64,000 nt of DNA, from the NCBI RefSeq assembly GCF_014541205.1, contig NZ_CP061280.1, positions 822,798 through 886,797 of the forward strand, given 5' to 3'. This document shows, one piece after another, positions 22,435 to 32,236 of this stretch (positions are counted from its first letter, which is position 1; every line of letters starts with the position of its first letter). Source of the stretch: Mannheimia bovis (GTDB taxonomy: Bacteria; Pseudomonadota; Gammaproteobacteria; Enterobacterales; Pasteurellaceae). The position numbers and the translations under genes were made by a program. The notes under the pieces were generated by a model. It ran no database searches and had not been told where the DNA came from. It was given only the letters and a program-made list of their open reading frames with translations.

Positions 22435-23757
22435 ATGAAAACATTATTTTCTAAACATCTCTCTCGCTTGCAAAATGTCGTACAAGACTTACTCGAGAAA
22501 ACCTTTTTAGATGGCTTGTGGATTTATTCGGGCAAAGCAAGAACATTGTTTTTAGACGATCAAACTGCACCATTTAAAATTAACCCTTATTTTAATTACT
22601 TTTTCCCTTATCCCCAAGCTGAAAATTGCTGGTTATTCCTAGATGGTAAAAATAAGCCAACAATTTACTTTTATGCCCCTGAAGATTATTGGGTTTCTAC
22701 TCCAAAAATACCGACGGAAGCTTTTTTTGCCACTGAATTTGAATGGGTTTTACTTAAGTCTGAAACTGAAATTGCAAAATTTATCCAAAATCCGACCGCT
22801 TGTGCTTTTATTGGAGAGGATAGTCTGCTTGCAAATTCATTTGGCTTTAGCCAAATTAATCCGCAAAAAATCCTGAATATTCTTAATTTTGAGCGTTCGA
22901 TTAAAACTGAATTTGAGATCGAGAGTATTTACCAAGCTCAATTTTCAGCGTTGAAAGGACATCAAGCAGCTAAAGAAGCCTTTTTTACAGGCAAAAGTGA
23001 GTTTGAAATTAATCTTGAATATTTAAAAGCCACTCAGCAGTCTGATCTAAATGTCCCTTACGGCAATATTATGGCGATCAATCAAAACGGAGCAATATTA
23101 CATTATACGGCATTAGATTTTGATACTGAAACAAAACGCCATAGCTTTTTAATTGATGCGGGTACAACGGTAAATGGCTATGCCTCTGATCTTACTCGAA
23201 CTTATGCCTTTGATAGTTCATCGGAATTTGCGGAATTGGTGGCTAAAATGGAGCAATTCAAATTAGAGATTATTGCTGATTTATCGATTGGCATTAATTA
23301 TTTACATTATCACACCCGAATGCAGCAGATGATTTCTCAGCTCTTAGCCGAACATCAATTTATTCATTTACCGGCAGAGCAGATTTTTGAAGAAGGCATT
23401 AGCAGAACATTCTTCCCACACGGATTAGGGCATTTACTTGGCATTCAGGTTCACGATGTGGCAGGTTTTCAACAAAATGTAAGAGGTAGTCATAAAGCAC
23501 CACCAGAGGCTTATCCTAGCCTGCGTTGTACCCGTGATTTACAGGAAAATATGGTACTGACTATTGAGCCGGGTTTCTATTTTATTGATATGTTGCTGAA
23601 TAGCTGGAAAAATAGTGCTTATTCTTCTGCTTTCAACTGGCAGAAAATTGATGATTTTAAACGCTTTGGCGGTATTCGTACTGAAGATAATATTGTGATA
23701 CGTGCAACAGGTGCGGAAAACTTAACCGCAAAAGCAGAATTAAATGTGAGGAAATAA
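22435..23757 (+). CDS. pepQ: Xaa-Pro dipeptidase PepQ
   Basis: 440 residues from the ATG at 22435; the open frame extends back into tusA but [13 protein letters not shown] is the natural start. The C-terminal pita-bread domain carries the metal ligands in family M24 order: [19 protein letters not shown] (two Asp), [16 protein letters not shown] (His), [10 protein letters not shown] (Glu) and [11 protein letters not shown] (Glu). It splits dipeptides with C-terminal proline in the cytoplasm. It overlaps fxsA by one base. Confidence 0.95.
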   Translation: MKTLFSKHLSRLQNVVQDLLEKTFLDGLWIYSGKARTLFLDDQTAPFKINPYFNYFFPYPQAENCWLFLDGKNKPTIYFYAPEDYWVSTPKIPTEAFFATEFEWVLLKSETEIAKFIQNPTACAFIGEDSLLANSFGFSQINPQKILNILNFERSIKTEFEIESIYQAQFSALKGHQAAKEAFFTGKSEFEINLEYLKATQQSDLNVPYGNIMAINQNGAILHYTALDFDTETKRHSFLIDAGTTVNGYASDLTRTYAFDSSSEFAELVAKMEQFKLEIIADLSIGINYLHYHTRMQQMISQLLAEHQFIHLPAEQIFEEGISRTFFPHGLGHLLGIQVHDVAGFQQNVRGSHKAPPEAYPSLRCTRDLQENMVLTIEPGFYFIDMLLNSWKNSAYSSAFNWQKIDDFKRFGGIRTEDNIVIRATGAENLTAKAELNVRK

Positions 23758-24242
23758 TGCCGATTTTAATAATCCTTTTTGGAATTTTCTTTTATATCTA
23801 TTGTGAAATTTCACTGCTGGTTAGCATCGGCTCTGAAATTGGTGTGCTAGCCACCATTTTATTATTAGTTGCTATCTCTTTTTTAGGCTTATGGTTTGTA
23901 AAGCTGAGGGGAGTTTACACACTTTACTCAATTAAGCAGGAGCTCAGTCAAGGCAAAATGCCAACAGAAGCAGTAGGTAATTCAATAATGTTTGTTCTAG
24001 CAGGCATTTTATTGATTATTCCCGGCTTTTTAAGCGATATTTTGGCGATTTTATGTGTGCTGCCATTTAGCCGAAAACTTATTCAAGCCTTTGTGATTAA
24101 TAGTGTGAAAAATAAAGTTTTTATGCGTTTTACCTCGCAAAATACCCATTTTCATTCACAATCACCACAAGATAGCAACACGTTTGATGCTGAGTTTGAA
24201 CATAAGCCTGAGCCTCAAGATGAAACCAAAAGGATCAAATAA
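23757..24242 (+). CDS. fxsA: FxsA family membrane protein
   Basis: 161 residues with three or four membrane helices at the N-terminus, including the family block LLIIPGFLSDILAI, and a charged C-terminal tail. In E. coli FxsA relieves exclusion of phage T7 by the F plasmid; its normal role is unknown. Start and stop codons overlap both neighbours (TAATG), so it is in an operon with pepQ and the EamA gene. Confidence 0.88.
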   Translation: MPILIILFGIFFYIYCEISLLVSIGSEIGVLATILLLVAISFLGLWFVKLRGVYTLYSIKQELSQGKMPTEAVGNSIMFVLAGILLIIPGFLSDILAILCVLPFSRKLIQAFVINSVKNKVFMRFTSQNTHFHSQSPQDSNTFDAEFEHKPEPQDETKRIK

Positions 24243-25090
24243 TGGATAAAAGAACGCTTGCTCTGTTGAAAGTACACGGCACAGCAGTGTTTTTCGGTGC
24301 TTCAGGTATTTTCGGAGCATTAATTCAAAGTTCTGCCGAAACCATCGTGCTAGGGCGGGTGATGATCGCATTTGCGATGATCTCTTTGTATTTTTTATGG
24401 AAAAAGCAACCGCTTGCAAAACTCACTTTTCAACAATTAGGGCAACAAGTCGTTTCTGCTGCATTATTATCAGCCCATTGGGTAACTTTTTTTATTGCCG
24501 TTAAAGTTGGAGGCGTAGCGGTTGCAACGCTGGGTTTTGCCAGTTTCCCTGCCTTTGTGGCGTTGTTTGAAAGTTTATTCTTCCGTGAAAAATTACGTTT
24601 TCGAGAAGTCGTATTACTGATTGCAATTACCATCGGTTTGATTTTAGTTACTCCTGAATTTACTTTCAGTAATGAAGCCACACAAGGCTTACTTTGGGGT
24701 GTTTTTTCGGCATTAGTTTACGGCATTCTTGCGGTATTTAACCGCAATACAATGAGCAAAATTTCCGGTGTGCAGGCAAGTTGGTGGCAGTATATTTTTG
24801 CAACGATTTTACTGCTACCTTTTTCGCTAACTGAATTGCCTAGTGTGTCTGCACAAGATTGGTTTTGGATTTTCTGCATTGGCTTTTTGTGTACAACACT
24901 TGCTTATACTTTGTTTATTTCAAGCCTTGATACCATTAATGCACGTACCGCTTCAATGATTATCTCACTTGAGCCGGTTTACGCGATTGCAATTGCGTGG
25001 ATTTGTTTTGGTGAAATACCAACGCTTAAGATGATTATCGGCGGAGCAATTATTTTACTCTCTGTTGCGTGGGCGAATTTGAAAAAATGA
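24242..25090 (+). CDS. EamA-family (DMT) permease
   Basis: 282 residues with ten predicted helices in two EamA repeats. The second repeat ends with the typical [17 protein letters not shown]. Drug/metabolite exporters of this family move amino acids or other small metabolites; the substrate here cannot be read. It is joined to fxsA and rluE by one- and four-base overlaps. Confidence 0.88.
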   Translation: MDKRTLALLKVHGTAVFFGASGIFGALIQSSAETIVLGRVMIAFAMISLYFLWKKQPLAKLTFQQLGQQVVSAALLSAHWVTFFIAVKVGGVAVATLGFASFPAFVALFESLFFREKLRFREVVLLIAITIGLILVTPEFTFSNEATQGLLWGVFSALVYGILAVFNRNTMSKISGVQASWWQYIFATILLLPFSLTELPSVSAQDWFWIFCIGFLCTTLAYTLFISSLDTINARTASMIISLEPVYAIAIAWICFGEIPTLKMIIGGAIILLSVAWANLKK

Positions 25091-25770
25091 AACAACCAAT
25101 CTTTAAAAGAGCACCAAACAAGCGGTCAAATTTTGCTAAAAATTTGCAAAAACGGGAGAAAAAACGACCGCTTACTTTTGCTGAAACGACCGTCGTGCTC
25201 TTTAATAAGCCCTACGATGTACTTACGCAATTTACCGATGAGCAAGGGCGAAAAACGTTAAAGGATTTTATCGCTATTCCCAATGTTTACCCTGTAGGTC
25301 GGTTAGACAGAGATAGCGAAGGCTTATTGCTTTTAACCAATAATGGCGAGCTACAACATCGTTTAGCTCACCCAAAATTTGAGAAACAAAAAACTTATTG
25401 GGTGCAAGTAGAAGGCATTCCTACTCTTACCGATTTAGCGAAATTAGAAAAAGGTGTGGAATTAAAAGATGGTTTAACCCAGCCCGCGAAAGCAAAAGCG
25501 ATTTCTGAGCCAAACTATCATTGGCAATCTGCTCCCAAAATTCGTGAGCGAAAAAGCATTCCAACCAGCTGGGTTGAATTGATTATTCACGAGGGCAAAA
25601 ATCGCCAAGTCAGACGAATGACGGCACATATTGGTTTTCCAACTTTACGGCTGATCCGTGTCGGTTTAGGTGATTTTGAATTGGCAGATTTAGACAGTGG
25701 AGCATACCGAATATTATCAGAAAGTGAAAAACGTAAATTGTTCAAACAGTTAGGATTAAAAGATGAATAA
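25087..25770 (+). CDS. rluE: 23S rRNA pseudouridine synthase RluE
   Basis: 227 residues from the ATG at 25087, which overlaps the EamA stop (ATGA). Catalytic motif [17 protein letters not shown] holds the nucleophilic Asp; [22 protein letters not shown] completes the RsuA/RluB/E/F family pattern. No S4 domain is present, as expected for RluE. RluE modifies U2457 of 23S rRNA in E. coli. The N-terminal 35 residues are basic and low in complexity; they are encoded by an inverted pair of uptake sequences (25118-25172), discussed under findings. Confidence 0.9.
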   Translation: MKQPIFKRAPNKRSNFAKNLQKREKKRPLTFAETTVVLFNKPYDVLTQFTDEQGRKTLKDFIAIPNVYPVGRLDRDSEGLLLLTNNGELQHRLAHPKFEKQKTYWVQVEGIPTLTDLAKLEKGVELKDGLTQPAKAKAISEPNYHWQSAPKIRERKSIPTSWVELIIHEGKNRQVRRMTAHIGFPTLRLIRVGLGDFELADLDSGAYRILSESEKRKLFKQLGLKDE

Positions 25771-26527
25771 AGGATATTGGATCATTGTTAGGGATTTTGA
25801 TATTGCATTAGTGAATGGCGAAATTCCTTGCGGTTTGGCAGAAGAATTTGGCTTAAGTGAGCGTGAAAAATTAGCGATAGGGATTTATCAAAATTTGCCT
25901 GTTTATTTAGTGAAAGCAACTGAGGAAGATAATTATCGAGAGTTCGTTTATTTAAGAACGCAAATTGGGCGAGAGCCGGAATTAAGTCATTTATTGCATA
26001 GGGCTGTATCGTTAAATCATTTCTTTCACACCCATCAATTTTGTGGGAAATGTGGTGAGAAAACCGTACTGGCAGATAATGAAATTGCGGTTCATTGTAA
26101 TGCTTGCGGTAATCGGGTTTATCCAACTATTAGCCCATCAATTATTGTCGCTGTGCGTAAAGGCAGACAAATTTTGCTGGCAAATCATTTACGCCATAAA
26201 GGCACGATTTACACTACTTTAGCTGGTTTTGTGGAAGCGGGCGAACCTGTTGAAAATGCGGTTCATCGTGAAATATTTGAAGAAACAGGATTGAAAGTTA
26301 AAAACGTACGTTATTTTGGTAGCCAACCGTGGGCATTTCCTAATTCTCTAATGCTTGGATTTTTGGCAGATTATGAAAGTGGCGAAATTCAGCTACAGGA
26401 AGAAGAAATTTGCGATGCGAAGTGGTTTGATTGTGATGATGAACTTCCCGAAATCCCACAAAAAGGCACAATTGCATTTGAGTTAATTCAAGCAACACTA
26501 AAGTTGTGTCGAGAGCAGCAGGGGTAA
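25763..26527 (+). CDS. nudC: NADH pyrophosphatase / NAD-capped RNA hydrolase NudC
   Basis: 254 residues. A zinc ribbon is visible at about 94-115 (CGKCGE...CNACGN), followed by the Nudix box [23 protein letters not shown] and the NADH-family motif [11 protein letters not shown]. It splits NAD(H) and removes NAD caps from RNA. It overlaps the end of rluE by 8 bases and is last in the operon. Confidence 0.95.
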   Translation: MNKGYWIIVRDFDIALVNGEIPCGLAEEFGLSEREKLAIGIYQNLPVYLVKATEEDNYREFVYLRTQIGREPELSHLLHRAVSLNHFFHTHQFCGKCGEKTVLADNEIAVHCNACGNRVYPTISPSIIVAVRKGRQILLANHLRHKGTIYTTLAGFVEAGEPVENAVHREIFEETGLKVKNVRYFGSQPWAFPNSLMLGFLADYESGEIQLQEEEICDAKWFDCDDELPEIPQKGTIAFELIQATLKLCREQQG

Positions 26528-26550
26528 ATAACGATTTGTTTTATTAAATA

Positions 26551-26590
26551 AAAAGTGCTGAATAACGTTCATTATTCAGCATTTTTATTT
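26551..26590. terminator. Two-way terminator between nudC and nrdA
   Basis: GTGCTGAATAA, a 6-base loop, TTATTCAGCA and TTTTTATTT, preceded by A residues, so it can act for both convergent transcripts. Confidence 0.9.
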
Positions 26591-26602
26591 TTACGCTTTC
26601 AA

Positions 26603-28270
26603 TTATCCTTCACAACTTGAGCAGCTTAGTAGGTTACGGTTAAACACTTGAGCAGCACTCATTGAGTTTTGGTAATAAATGGACTTTAAGCCTAACTCTT
26701 CAGCGGTTAAGTAGAGTTGGTTTAGATCACGTGCAGGTGTTGCAGGGTGGATCATCACATTAATACTTTGCCCTTGGTCAATATATTGCTGACGTTGAGC
26801 TGCTTGCTGAATGACACTTAATTGGCTGATTTCCGCAAAAGTTTTAAACACCTCTTTTTCGTGCTCGGAAAGTTGTTCTAAATGCTGAACAGAGCCATCG
26901 TTATGTAAAATAGATTCCCAAATTTCTTCCGTATCTAAGCCTTTTTCTTGGAGTAGTTTCTCTAAGAATGGGTTTTTATACACAGTTTTGATTTTCGCTA
27001 AATCTTTTACATAGTAGTTTGATTTAAACGGTTCGACTGATGGCGAAACGCTACCTAAAATAAAGCTACTGGATTTAGTTGGGGCAATACTCATTAAAGT
27101 AGTATTGCGGCGACCATAACCTTCTAAAATTTCCGGCTCACCAAAGCGTTGTGCCAATTCTTGTGATGCTTTTAATGTTTTTTGTTGCAATGTTTTGAAA
27201 ATTTCATTGTTTTTTTGCATTGCTTGGAAGCTATCAAAGGCAATATTGTTCGCTTGTAAGTAACTATGCCAACCTAGCACGCCTAAACCTAATGCACGGT
27301 GGCGAACCGCAAAACGATTTGCACGCTCTAAGAATGGAATTGAACGACTTTTCTCAATAAATTCACTCATTACCACATCGAGGAAATAGGTTAATGTTTC
27401 CGGTGCATCGGTATCTTTCCACTCATCAAAATAGAGTAGGTTCATTGACGATAAACAGCATACGAAACTTTCATCGTTGCTTGAAGGCAACATAATTTCA
27501 GTACATAAGTTTGATGCGTGAATCGTCATATTTTTATCTTTATAGACATCAGGACGCCCTGCGTTGGCATTGTCTTTAAAGAATAAATATGGGATACCGG
27601 TTTCAGTTTTACGTTGCAGTAATTTTGCCCAAAGCTGACGTTTGTATGGATCGCCTGCTTTCATTGATTCTAACCAATCGTGTCCAACGCAAACACCGTA
27701 ATACATTAATTGGATTGGGTTGCCTTCGGTGTGAATATCTAACCATTCATCAATATCACCGTGTTCAATATCAATATAGCCGGCAAATTGACCTTTGCGT
27801 GATGTTCCTTGAGAAATCACATCAATTACTGTATCGAATAACTTACTGAAGTTAAATGAACCGTCTGATTTACCATTATTCTTAATTAAAGAACCACGTG
27901 GGCGAATATCACCAAAATACGCTGATGTACCGCCACCGATTTTACTCATCATACCCACTTCAGCGGTGGTTACCATAATTTCGTGAATTGAGTCGCCAAT
28001 ATAGCTACCGAAGCACGAAATTGGCAAACCACGATCTAAACCAAAGTTTGACCAAATTGGTGAAGAAAGTGAGAAATAGCCTCTCGCCATATAGTGATAG
28101 AATTTATCCGCGTAGCCTTCAATGCCAAGTTTACGTTCTGCGTGCTCGGCAATAAAACGAATACGGTCTAATGCGGTAGTGCCTTCCAATAAATAGCCAC
28201 GTTGTAAGAATAAACGGCTGTCTTCATTTAACCAGTGGAAGTCTGGGCGGTCTGTATTAGAATAAGTCAT
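26603..28270 (-). CDS. nrdA: Class I ribonucleotide reductase large subunit, no ATP cone
   Basis: 555 residues, about 200 shorter than the classic NrdA (761 in E. coli). Catalytic residues are present: Cys86 (PISCFG), the NLCTE triad (Asn254, Cys256, Glu258), Cys271 in FVCCLSSMNL, the Tyr pair in KSIYYQNS and the C-terminal CSSCEG pair that receives electrons. The N-terminal ATP cone that gives dATP inhibition is missing: the protein starts almost directly with the catalytic ten-stranded domain. Its start overlaps the end of nrdB by 14 bases. It reduces ribonucleoside diphosphates to supply DNA precursors. Confidence 0.92.
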   Translation of the reverse strand: MTYSNTDRPDFHWLNEDSRLFLQRGYLLEGTTALDRIRFIAEHAERKLGIEGYADKFYHYMARGYFSLSSPIWSNFGLDRGLPISCFGSYIGDSIHEIMVTTAEVGMMSKIGGGTSAYFGDIRPRGSLIKNNGKSDGSFNFSKLFDTVIDVISQGTSRKGQFAGYIDIEHGDIDEWLDIHTEGNPIQLMYYGVCVGHDWLESMKAGDPYKRQLWAKLLQRKTETGIPYLFFKDNANAGRPDVYKDKNMTIHASNLCTEIMLPSSNDESFVCCLSSMNLLYFDEWKDTDAPETLTYFLDVVMSEFIEKSRSIPFLERANRFAVRHRALGLGVLGWHSYLQANNIAFDSFQAMQKNNEIFKTLQQKTLKASQELAQRFGEPEILEGYGRRNTTLMSIAPTKSSSFILGSVSPSVEPFKSNYYVKDLAKIKTVYKNPFLEKLLQEKGLDTEEIWESILHNDGSVQHLEQLSEHEKEVFKTFAEISQLSVIQQAAQRQQYIDQGQSINVMIHPATPARDLNQLYLTAEELGLKSIYYQNSMSAAQVFNRNLLSCSSCEG

Positions 28271-29234
28271 CTGCGGTAATCTGCTTCATTTTTTTAGAAT
28301 AATCGGTACTACGTTTGTTAAAGAAATCGGTTTCTTTGGTAGAAAGAATTTCAATATCAAACCACTCAGTTTCTTTTAACAATTCAGGATCAATATTGTG
28401 TGGCGGTTCTAAACCTAAAATACTCAACGAATTGTTGTAACGGTTCTTAATATAGTTTTCTACCGTTGCTTTGGTGATAAAGCTTAAATCGCCCTCTTCG
28501 AAAATCCAGTCTAAGATCCCTTTTTCTGCCTCAAATGCTTGAGTAGCAAGAGTTTCTAAGTCTCTAAAGAATTCCGGCGTGAAAAGTTCACTGTGTTCAT
28601 CACGCAAGATTTCGTATAACGCAATACCAAATTTTCCGTGAATTTCCTCTTCTTTAGAGGTTGCTTCAACCGCATTTGAAATCCCCTTAAATAGGTTTTT
28701 ATGCTTGTTGAATGACATCATAATAATGAACTGACCGAATAACGAAATATGCTCTACAAATAAAGAGAACAGCACTAAAGACAATACAAACTCGCCTTTG
28801 CCTGCATCTTTATCTTTCATAAAACTTTCCATATAACGAATACGGTTCATTAATGGTTCAATATCGTGAATTTGGCTAAACATTTCGTTTAAGCCTAACT
28901 TTTCCAATAAGAATGAATACGCATCTTTATGACGTACTTCACTTTCTGCGAAAGTACCGCCTACATCGTCCATTTCCGGTTTGGGGAAATAGCGGTATAA
29001 CTCACCCCAGAAACGTTTTACATTCACCTCTACTTGCGAAATAGCAAGCATCGCACGGGTTAAAACGTGGCGTTCGTGATCGTTAATAGTAGTGCGGTAA
29101 TCTTGAATATCACCGGTAAAGTTAAACTCGGTATGTAACCAGTAAGAATGGCGGATAGCATCTTTAAATTCAAGAAGCTCAGGATACTCATACGGCTTAA
29201 TATTTAAGCGTTTTTGGAAAAGATTTCTAGACAT
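28257..29234 (-). CDS. nrdB: Class I ribonucleotide reductase radical subunit
   Basis: 325 residues from the ATG at 29234; a TTG at 29267 would add 11 residues but lacks a ribosome site. Metal ligands by alignment with E. coli NrdB: HERH followed 13 residues later by Glu69 (where E. coli has Asp84), Glu99 and His102 (SEVRH), Glu in LFVEHISL, and Glu/His in EEEIHGK. The radical Tyr106 is present, seven residues after Glu99. There is no N-terminal ATP cone here either. It precedes nrdA, the reverse of the usual nrdAB order. Two NrdR boxes lie upstream. Confidence 0.92.
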   Translation of the reverse strand: MSRNLFQKRLNIKPYEYPELLEFKDAIRHSYWLHTEFNFTGDIQDYRTTINDHERHVLTRAMLAISQVEVNVKRFWGELYRYFPKPEMDDVGGTFAESEVRHKDAYSFLLEKLGLNEMFSQIHDIEPLMNRIRYMESFMKDKDAGKGEFVLSLVLFSLFVEHISLFGQFIIMMSFNKHKNLFKGISNAVEATSKEEEIHGKFGIALYEILRDEHSELFTPEFFRDLETLATQAFEAEKGILDWIFEEGDLSFITKATVENYIKNRYNNSLSILGLEPPHNIDPELLKETEWFDIEILSTKETDFFNKRSTDYSKKMKQITADDLF

Positions 29235-29383
29235 ATTCTTAGGCTCTATCTTAAAGTTTGATTTCAATCTGGGAGATGATTGTATGCAAAAAAAGTTTCA
29301 AGACAAGACTTGACAAACAACCTTTTTACTTCGTTTTTGTTAGCTTATTGATTTATAAAGGAAAATAATTTTGTAAATTTTTA

Positions 29384-29431
29384 TATCAATATATTGTGTT
29401 TATTTTATGGTCTAACCACTAGATATTGTGT
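29384..29431 (-). promoter_or_regulatory. Pair of NrdR boxes upstream of nrdB
   Basis: Box 1 (29384-29399) ends CAATATATTGTGT and matches ACACWATATATWGTGT at 13 of 16 positions. Box 2 (29416-29431), CCACTAGATATTGTGT, matches at 14 of 16. Their centres are 32 bases apart, three helical turns, which is the standard NrdR spacing. They lie about 150-200 bases upstream of nrdB. The rest of the 347-base interval is AT-rich, without a gene; an uptake sequence lies near 29535. Confidence 0.8.
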
Positions 29432-29581
29432 TTTATCGTTTGTTTCAAAAGTATGCAATAAATTAAGAAAGCCTTGATAAAACTATGTTTAGCTTCCTTT
29501 TTCGAGTATGATATTTGGCTGTTTTTATAAGTTACAAGCGGTCGTTTTTTTCTATTTTTTACCAATATTATTTGAATTTTT

Positions 29582-30556
29582 ATGAATAAGACTGAACAAT
29601 TTTATCGTGGACGTTTTTCGGTTGCACCAATGTTAGATTGGACAACGCGTCATTGTCGTTATTTTCACCGTCAATTCAGCCAAAATGCGTTGCTCTATAC
29701 TGAAATGATCACCGCCCCGGCTATTTTGCACGCCAAGTATGATTTGCTGGAATACGACCCGAGTGAAAATCCTGTTGCATTGCAATTGGGTGGAAGTGAT
29801 CCTACTCAGCTTGCTCATTGTGCTAAATTGGTAGAAGAGCGAGGTTATGCGGAAGTCAATTTAAATGTTGGCTGCCCGTCTGACCGTGTGCAGAACGGTA
29901 TGTTTGGGGCTTGCTTAATGGCAAAAGCCGATTTAGTCGCCGATTGCATTAAAGCGATGCAAGATGTGGTAGACATTCCGGTTACCGTCAAACACCGTAT
30001 AGGAATTGATGATCTTGATAGCTATGAGTTTCTCTGCGATTTTATTGAAAAAGTGCAGCCTTATAGCAATGATTTTATCGTCCACGCCCGCAAAGCGTGG
30101 CTTACGGGCTTAAGCCCGAAGGAAAACCGTGAAATTCCACCTCTGGATTATGAGCGTGTTTACCAACTCAAACGTGATTTTCCGCATCTCAATATCACAA
30201 TTAATGGCGGAATTAAAACTATTGAGGAAATCAAACAGCATCTACAGTTTGTTGATGGCGTGATGGTAGGGCGTGAGGCATATCAAAATCCATCGATGTT
30301 AGGCGAGATTGATTTGCAAATTTTTGGTGAAAATCGACCGCTTGTAATGGCTAAAGAAGCGGTGAAAAAGATGTTTCCTTACATTGAACGGGAGCTGGCA
30401 AAAGGTGTCTATTTAAATCATATTGTTCGTCATATGCTCGGGGCGTTCCAAAATTGCAAAGGGGCAAGACAGTGGCGTCGTCATTTAAGCGAAAATGCGA
30501 CTAAACAAGGGGCGGGCGTAGAAGTTGTTGAACAAGCTCTAGCGTTTATCAGATAA
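29582..30556 (+). CDS. dusA: tRNA-dihydrouridine synthase A
   Basis: 324 residues. FMN-binding TIM barrel with [10 protein letters not shown] at the start, the catalytic Cys in [10 protein letters not shown], and the [14 protein letters not shown] and [17 protein letters not shown] blocks that distinguish DusA. It reduces U20/U20a in tRNA. It is divergent from nrdB across the NrdR-box interval. A clear ribosome site before the ATG is lacking. Confidence 0.95.
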   Translation: MNKTEQFYRGRFSVAPMLDWTTRHCRYFHRQFSQNALLYTEMITAPAILHAKYDLLEYDPSENPVALQLGGSDPTQLAHCAKLVEERGYAEVNLNVGCPSDRVQNGMFGACLMAKADLVADCIKAMQDVVDIPVTVKHRIGIDDLDSYEFLCDFIEKVQPYSNDFIVHARKAWLTGLSPKENREIPPLDYERVYQLKRDFPHLNITINGGIKTIEEIKQHLQFVDGVMVGREAYQNPSMLGEIDLQIFGENRPLVMAKEAVKKMFPYIERELAKGVYLNHIVRHMLGAFQNCKGARQWRRHLSENATKQGAGVEVVEQALAFIR

Positions 30557-30571
30557 GATGGAGGAGTGAAT

Positions 30572-31078
30572 ATGGCAGATCCGCATATTAAATCGCCAAT
30601 GGATTTTTGGGATTATTTAACTGTTATTGTTTATCGTAGCGGTTTTGTACTAGCTACATTAATGCTGTTTTTGCTGCCTTATTACACATCAATGGCTCAA
30701 CTTGGTTTATTGATAGCAGGCACAATGTTGGCTTCATCTTTACATCTTTATGCCAAAATATTCCGCCTGATTTTCCAATTCTCAGCGTGGTTAGGTTTAC
30801 TGTTCTATATTTTTAATTTTCCGTTGTTAGCTTTAGGTGCAATGCTACTGGTTATTGGTGGATTAAGCTATAAAGAGTATTTTTGTTTTAGAGTATTTGG
30901 TTTGAATTTTCAGCCGATCTTGATGGTCATCTTATGGATTGCCTTTGCTTTAGGCTGGATTGTAGTTGTTCAGATTTTAAGTGTTACCTGTGGCTTGTTA
31001 CTGTTAGTGTTAAGCATTCAAAAATGGCGAATGCCGCTGCATTTTGATATTGGCGATAAAACTAAATATCAGGTTTAA
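30572..31078 (+). CDS. DUF2301-like inner-membrane protein
   Basis: 168 residues from the ATG at 30572 (GGAGG 7 bases upstream; a GTG at 30566 is too close to it). About five hydrophobic helices between residues 25 and 150, with short loops. The LYAKIFR and YKEYFCFRVFGLNFQP stretches recall DUF2301 membrane proteins; I am only moderately sure. Function unknown. It follows dusA by 15 bases. Confidence 0.65.
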   Translation: MADPHIKSPMDFWDYLTVIVYRSGFVLATLMLFLLPYYTSMAQLGLLIAGTMLASSLHLYAKIFRLIFQFSAWLGLLFYIFNFPLLALGAMLLVIGGLSYKEYFCFRVFGLNFQPILMVILWIAFALGWIVVVQILSVTCGLLLLVLSIQKWRMPLHFDIGDKTKYQV

Positions 31079-31100
31079 GGATTATTTAATTAGGATTTTT

Positions 31101-31565
31101 ATGAAAAAATTTAAAATTGCCTTAATGGCAACAACGGTTATTGGCTTATTTGCTTGTACGCCACTACAATCACCAAAAACAACGCAACATAAGCAACAGG
31201 TAGGCTATTTAAAAGAGAATATCAGCCAAGCTGAGCTGAATAATCCGAAAAATTATAAACGCTATAGCTATTACTGTAAGAATTTTACCACAGGTGGCAG
31301 CTCTTATTTGGCAACTTATTTCCCATTGTGGTCTGAGAGCCGTAAGCAAGAGAATTTTGGTATCTATTTCCAATTAGACGGCGGGAAACTGTATCCATTC
31401 GACCATATTGCGAATATTAATTTAAATGCTAGAGGCACGAAATTTGAGGTGCGTTATCGCTCTTATCAGCCGATTGAGGGCAGTTACGTAGAATTAGTGG
31501 CTCGGGAGTTTAAATCGGTTTATTACAAACATAATCTGCCTTGGTTAGAGTGTCGGGAAGGCTAG
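31101..31565 (+). CDS. Hypothetical lipoprotein
   Basis: 154 residues from the ATG at 31101. Signal sequence with lipobox IGLFAC; the lipidated Cys is at residue 19. The mature part has two more Cys (YYCKNF and WLECREG) that could form a disulfide and is rich in Tyr/Phe beta-strand text. No family recognised. It lies 22 bases after the membrane protein gene and ends at a strong terminator. Confidence 0.75.
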   Translation: MKKFKIALMATTVIGLFACTPLQSPKTTQHKQQVGYLKENISQAELNNPKNYKRYSYYCKNFTTGGSSYLATYFPLWSESRKQENFGIYFQLDGGKLYPFDHIANINLNARGTKFEVRYRSYQPIEGSYVELVAREFKSVYYKHNLPWLECREG

Positions 31566-31575
31566 TTGAGAATAG

Positions 31576-31615
31576 AAAAAACGGCTAGAAATTTAAATTC
31601 TAGCCGTTTTTTATT
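31576..31615. terminator. Two-way terminator between lipoprotein gene and leuD
   Basis: ACGGCTAGAA, short loop, TTCTAGCCGT with A residues before and TTTTTTATT after. Confidence 0.92.
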
Positions 31616-31621
31616 GAGAAA

Positions 31622-32224
31622 TTAGCGTAAGAATGCAGGAATTTTACTCTCGTATTCCGCAATTTTTTGCTCGTGCTGAAGTGTTAAGCCGATATTATCT
31701 AAACCATTGAGTAAACAGTGGCGGCGGAATTCATCTAACTCGAAAGTATATACTTTATCGCCAGAGGTAACGGTCATTGCTTCTAAATCAACGTGGATCT
31801 GTTTGCCTTCATTTGCCCACACCCATTGGAAGATCTCTTCCACTTCTTCTTCGGTTAATTTGATTGGAAGCATATGGTTGTTAAGGCTGTTGTTGTAGAA
31901 AATATCCGCAAAACTTGGGGCAATCATCACTTTAAAGCCATAATCTGCCAATGCCCAAGGAGCGTGTTCACGAGAAGAGCCGCAACCTAAATTTTTGCGA
32001 GCAAGAAGAATTGTTGCTCCTTGATATTGTGGAAAATTCAGCACAAAATCCGGATTAGGCTGGGTTTCTGCCGCATCTAAATAACGCCATTCGTGGAATA
32101 GGTGTTTACCAAAGCCTACTCGGGTAATTGCTTGTAAAAACTGTTTTGGAATGATTGCATCAGTGTCCACGTTCGCTGCATCAAGAGGAACGACTAAGCC
32201 TGAATGTTGTTTGATACCTGCCAT
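31622..32224 (-). CDS. leuD: 3-isopropylmalate dehydratase small subunit
   Basis: 200 residues, full length. Family marks: [26 protein letters not shown] (substrate loop) and [18 protein letters not shown]. With LeuC it isomerises isopropylmalate in leucine synthesis. AGAGGT precedes the ATG, 12 bases after the leuC stop. Confidence 0.97.
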   Translation of the reverse strand: MAGIKQHSGLVVPLDAANVDTDAIIPKQFLQAITRVGFGKHLFHEWRYLDAAETQPNPDFVLNFPQYQGATILLARKNLGCGSSREHAPWALADYGFKVMIAPSFADIFYNNSLNNHMLPIKLTEEEVEEIFQWVWANEGKQIHVDLEAMTVTSGDKVYTFELDEFRRHCLLNGLDNIGLTLQHEQKIAEYESKIPAFLR

Positions 32225-32236
32225 TTTTTATACCTC

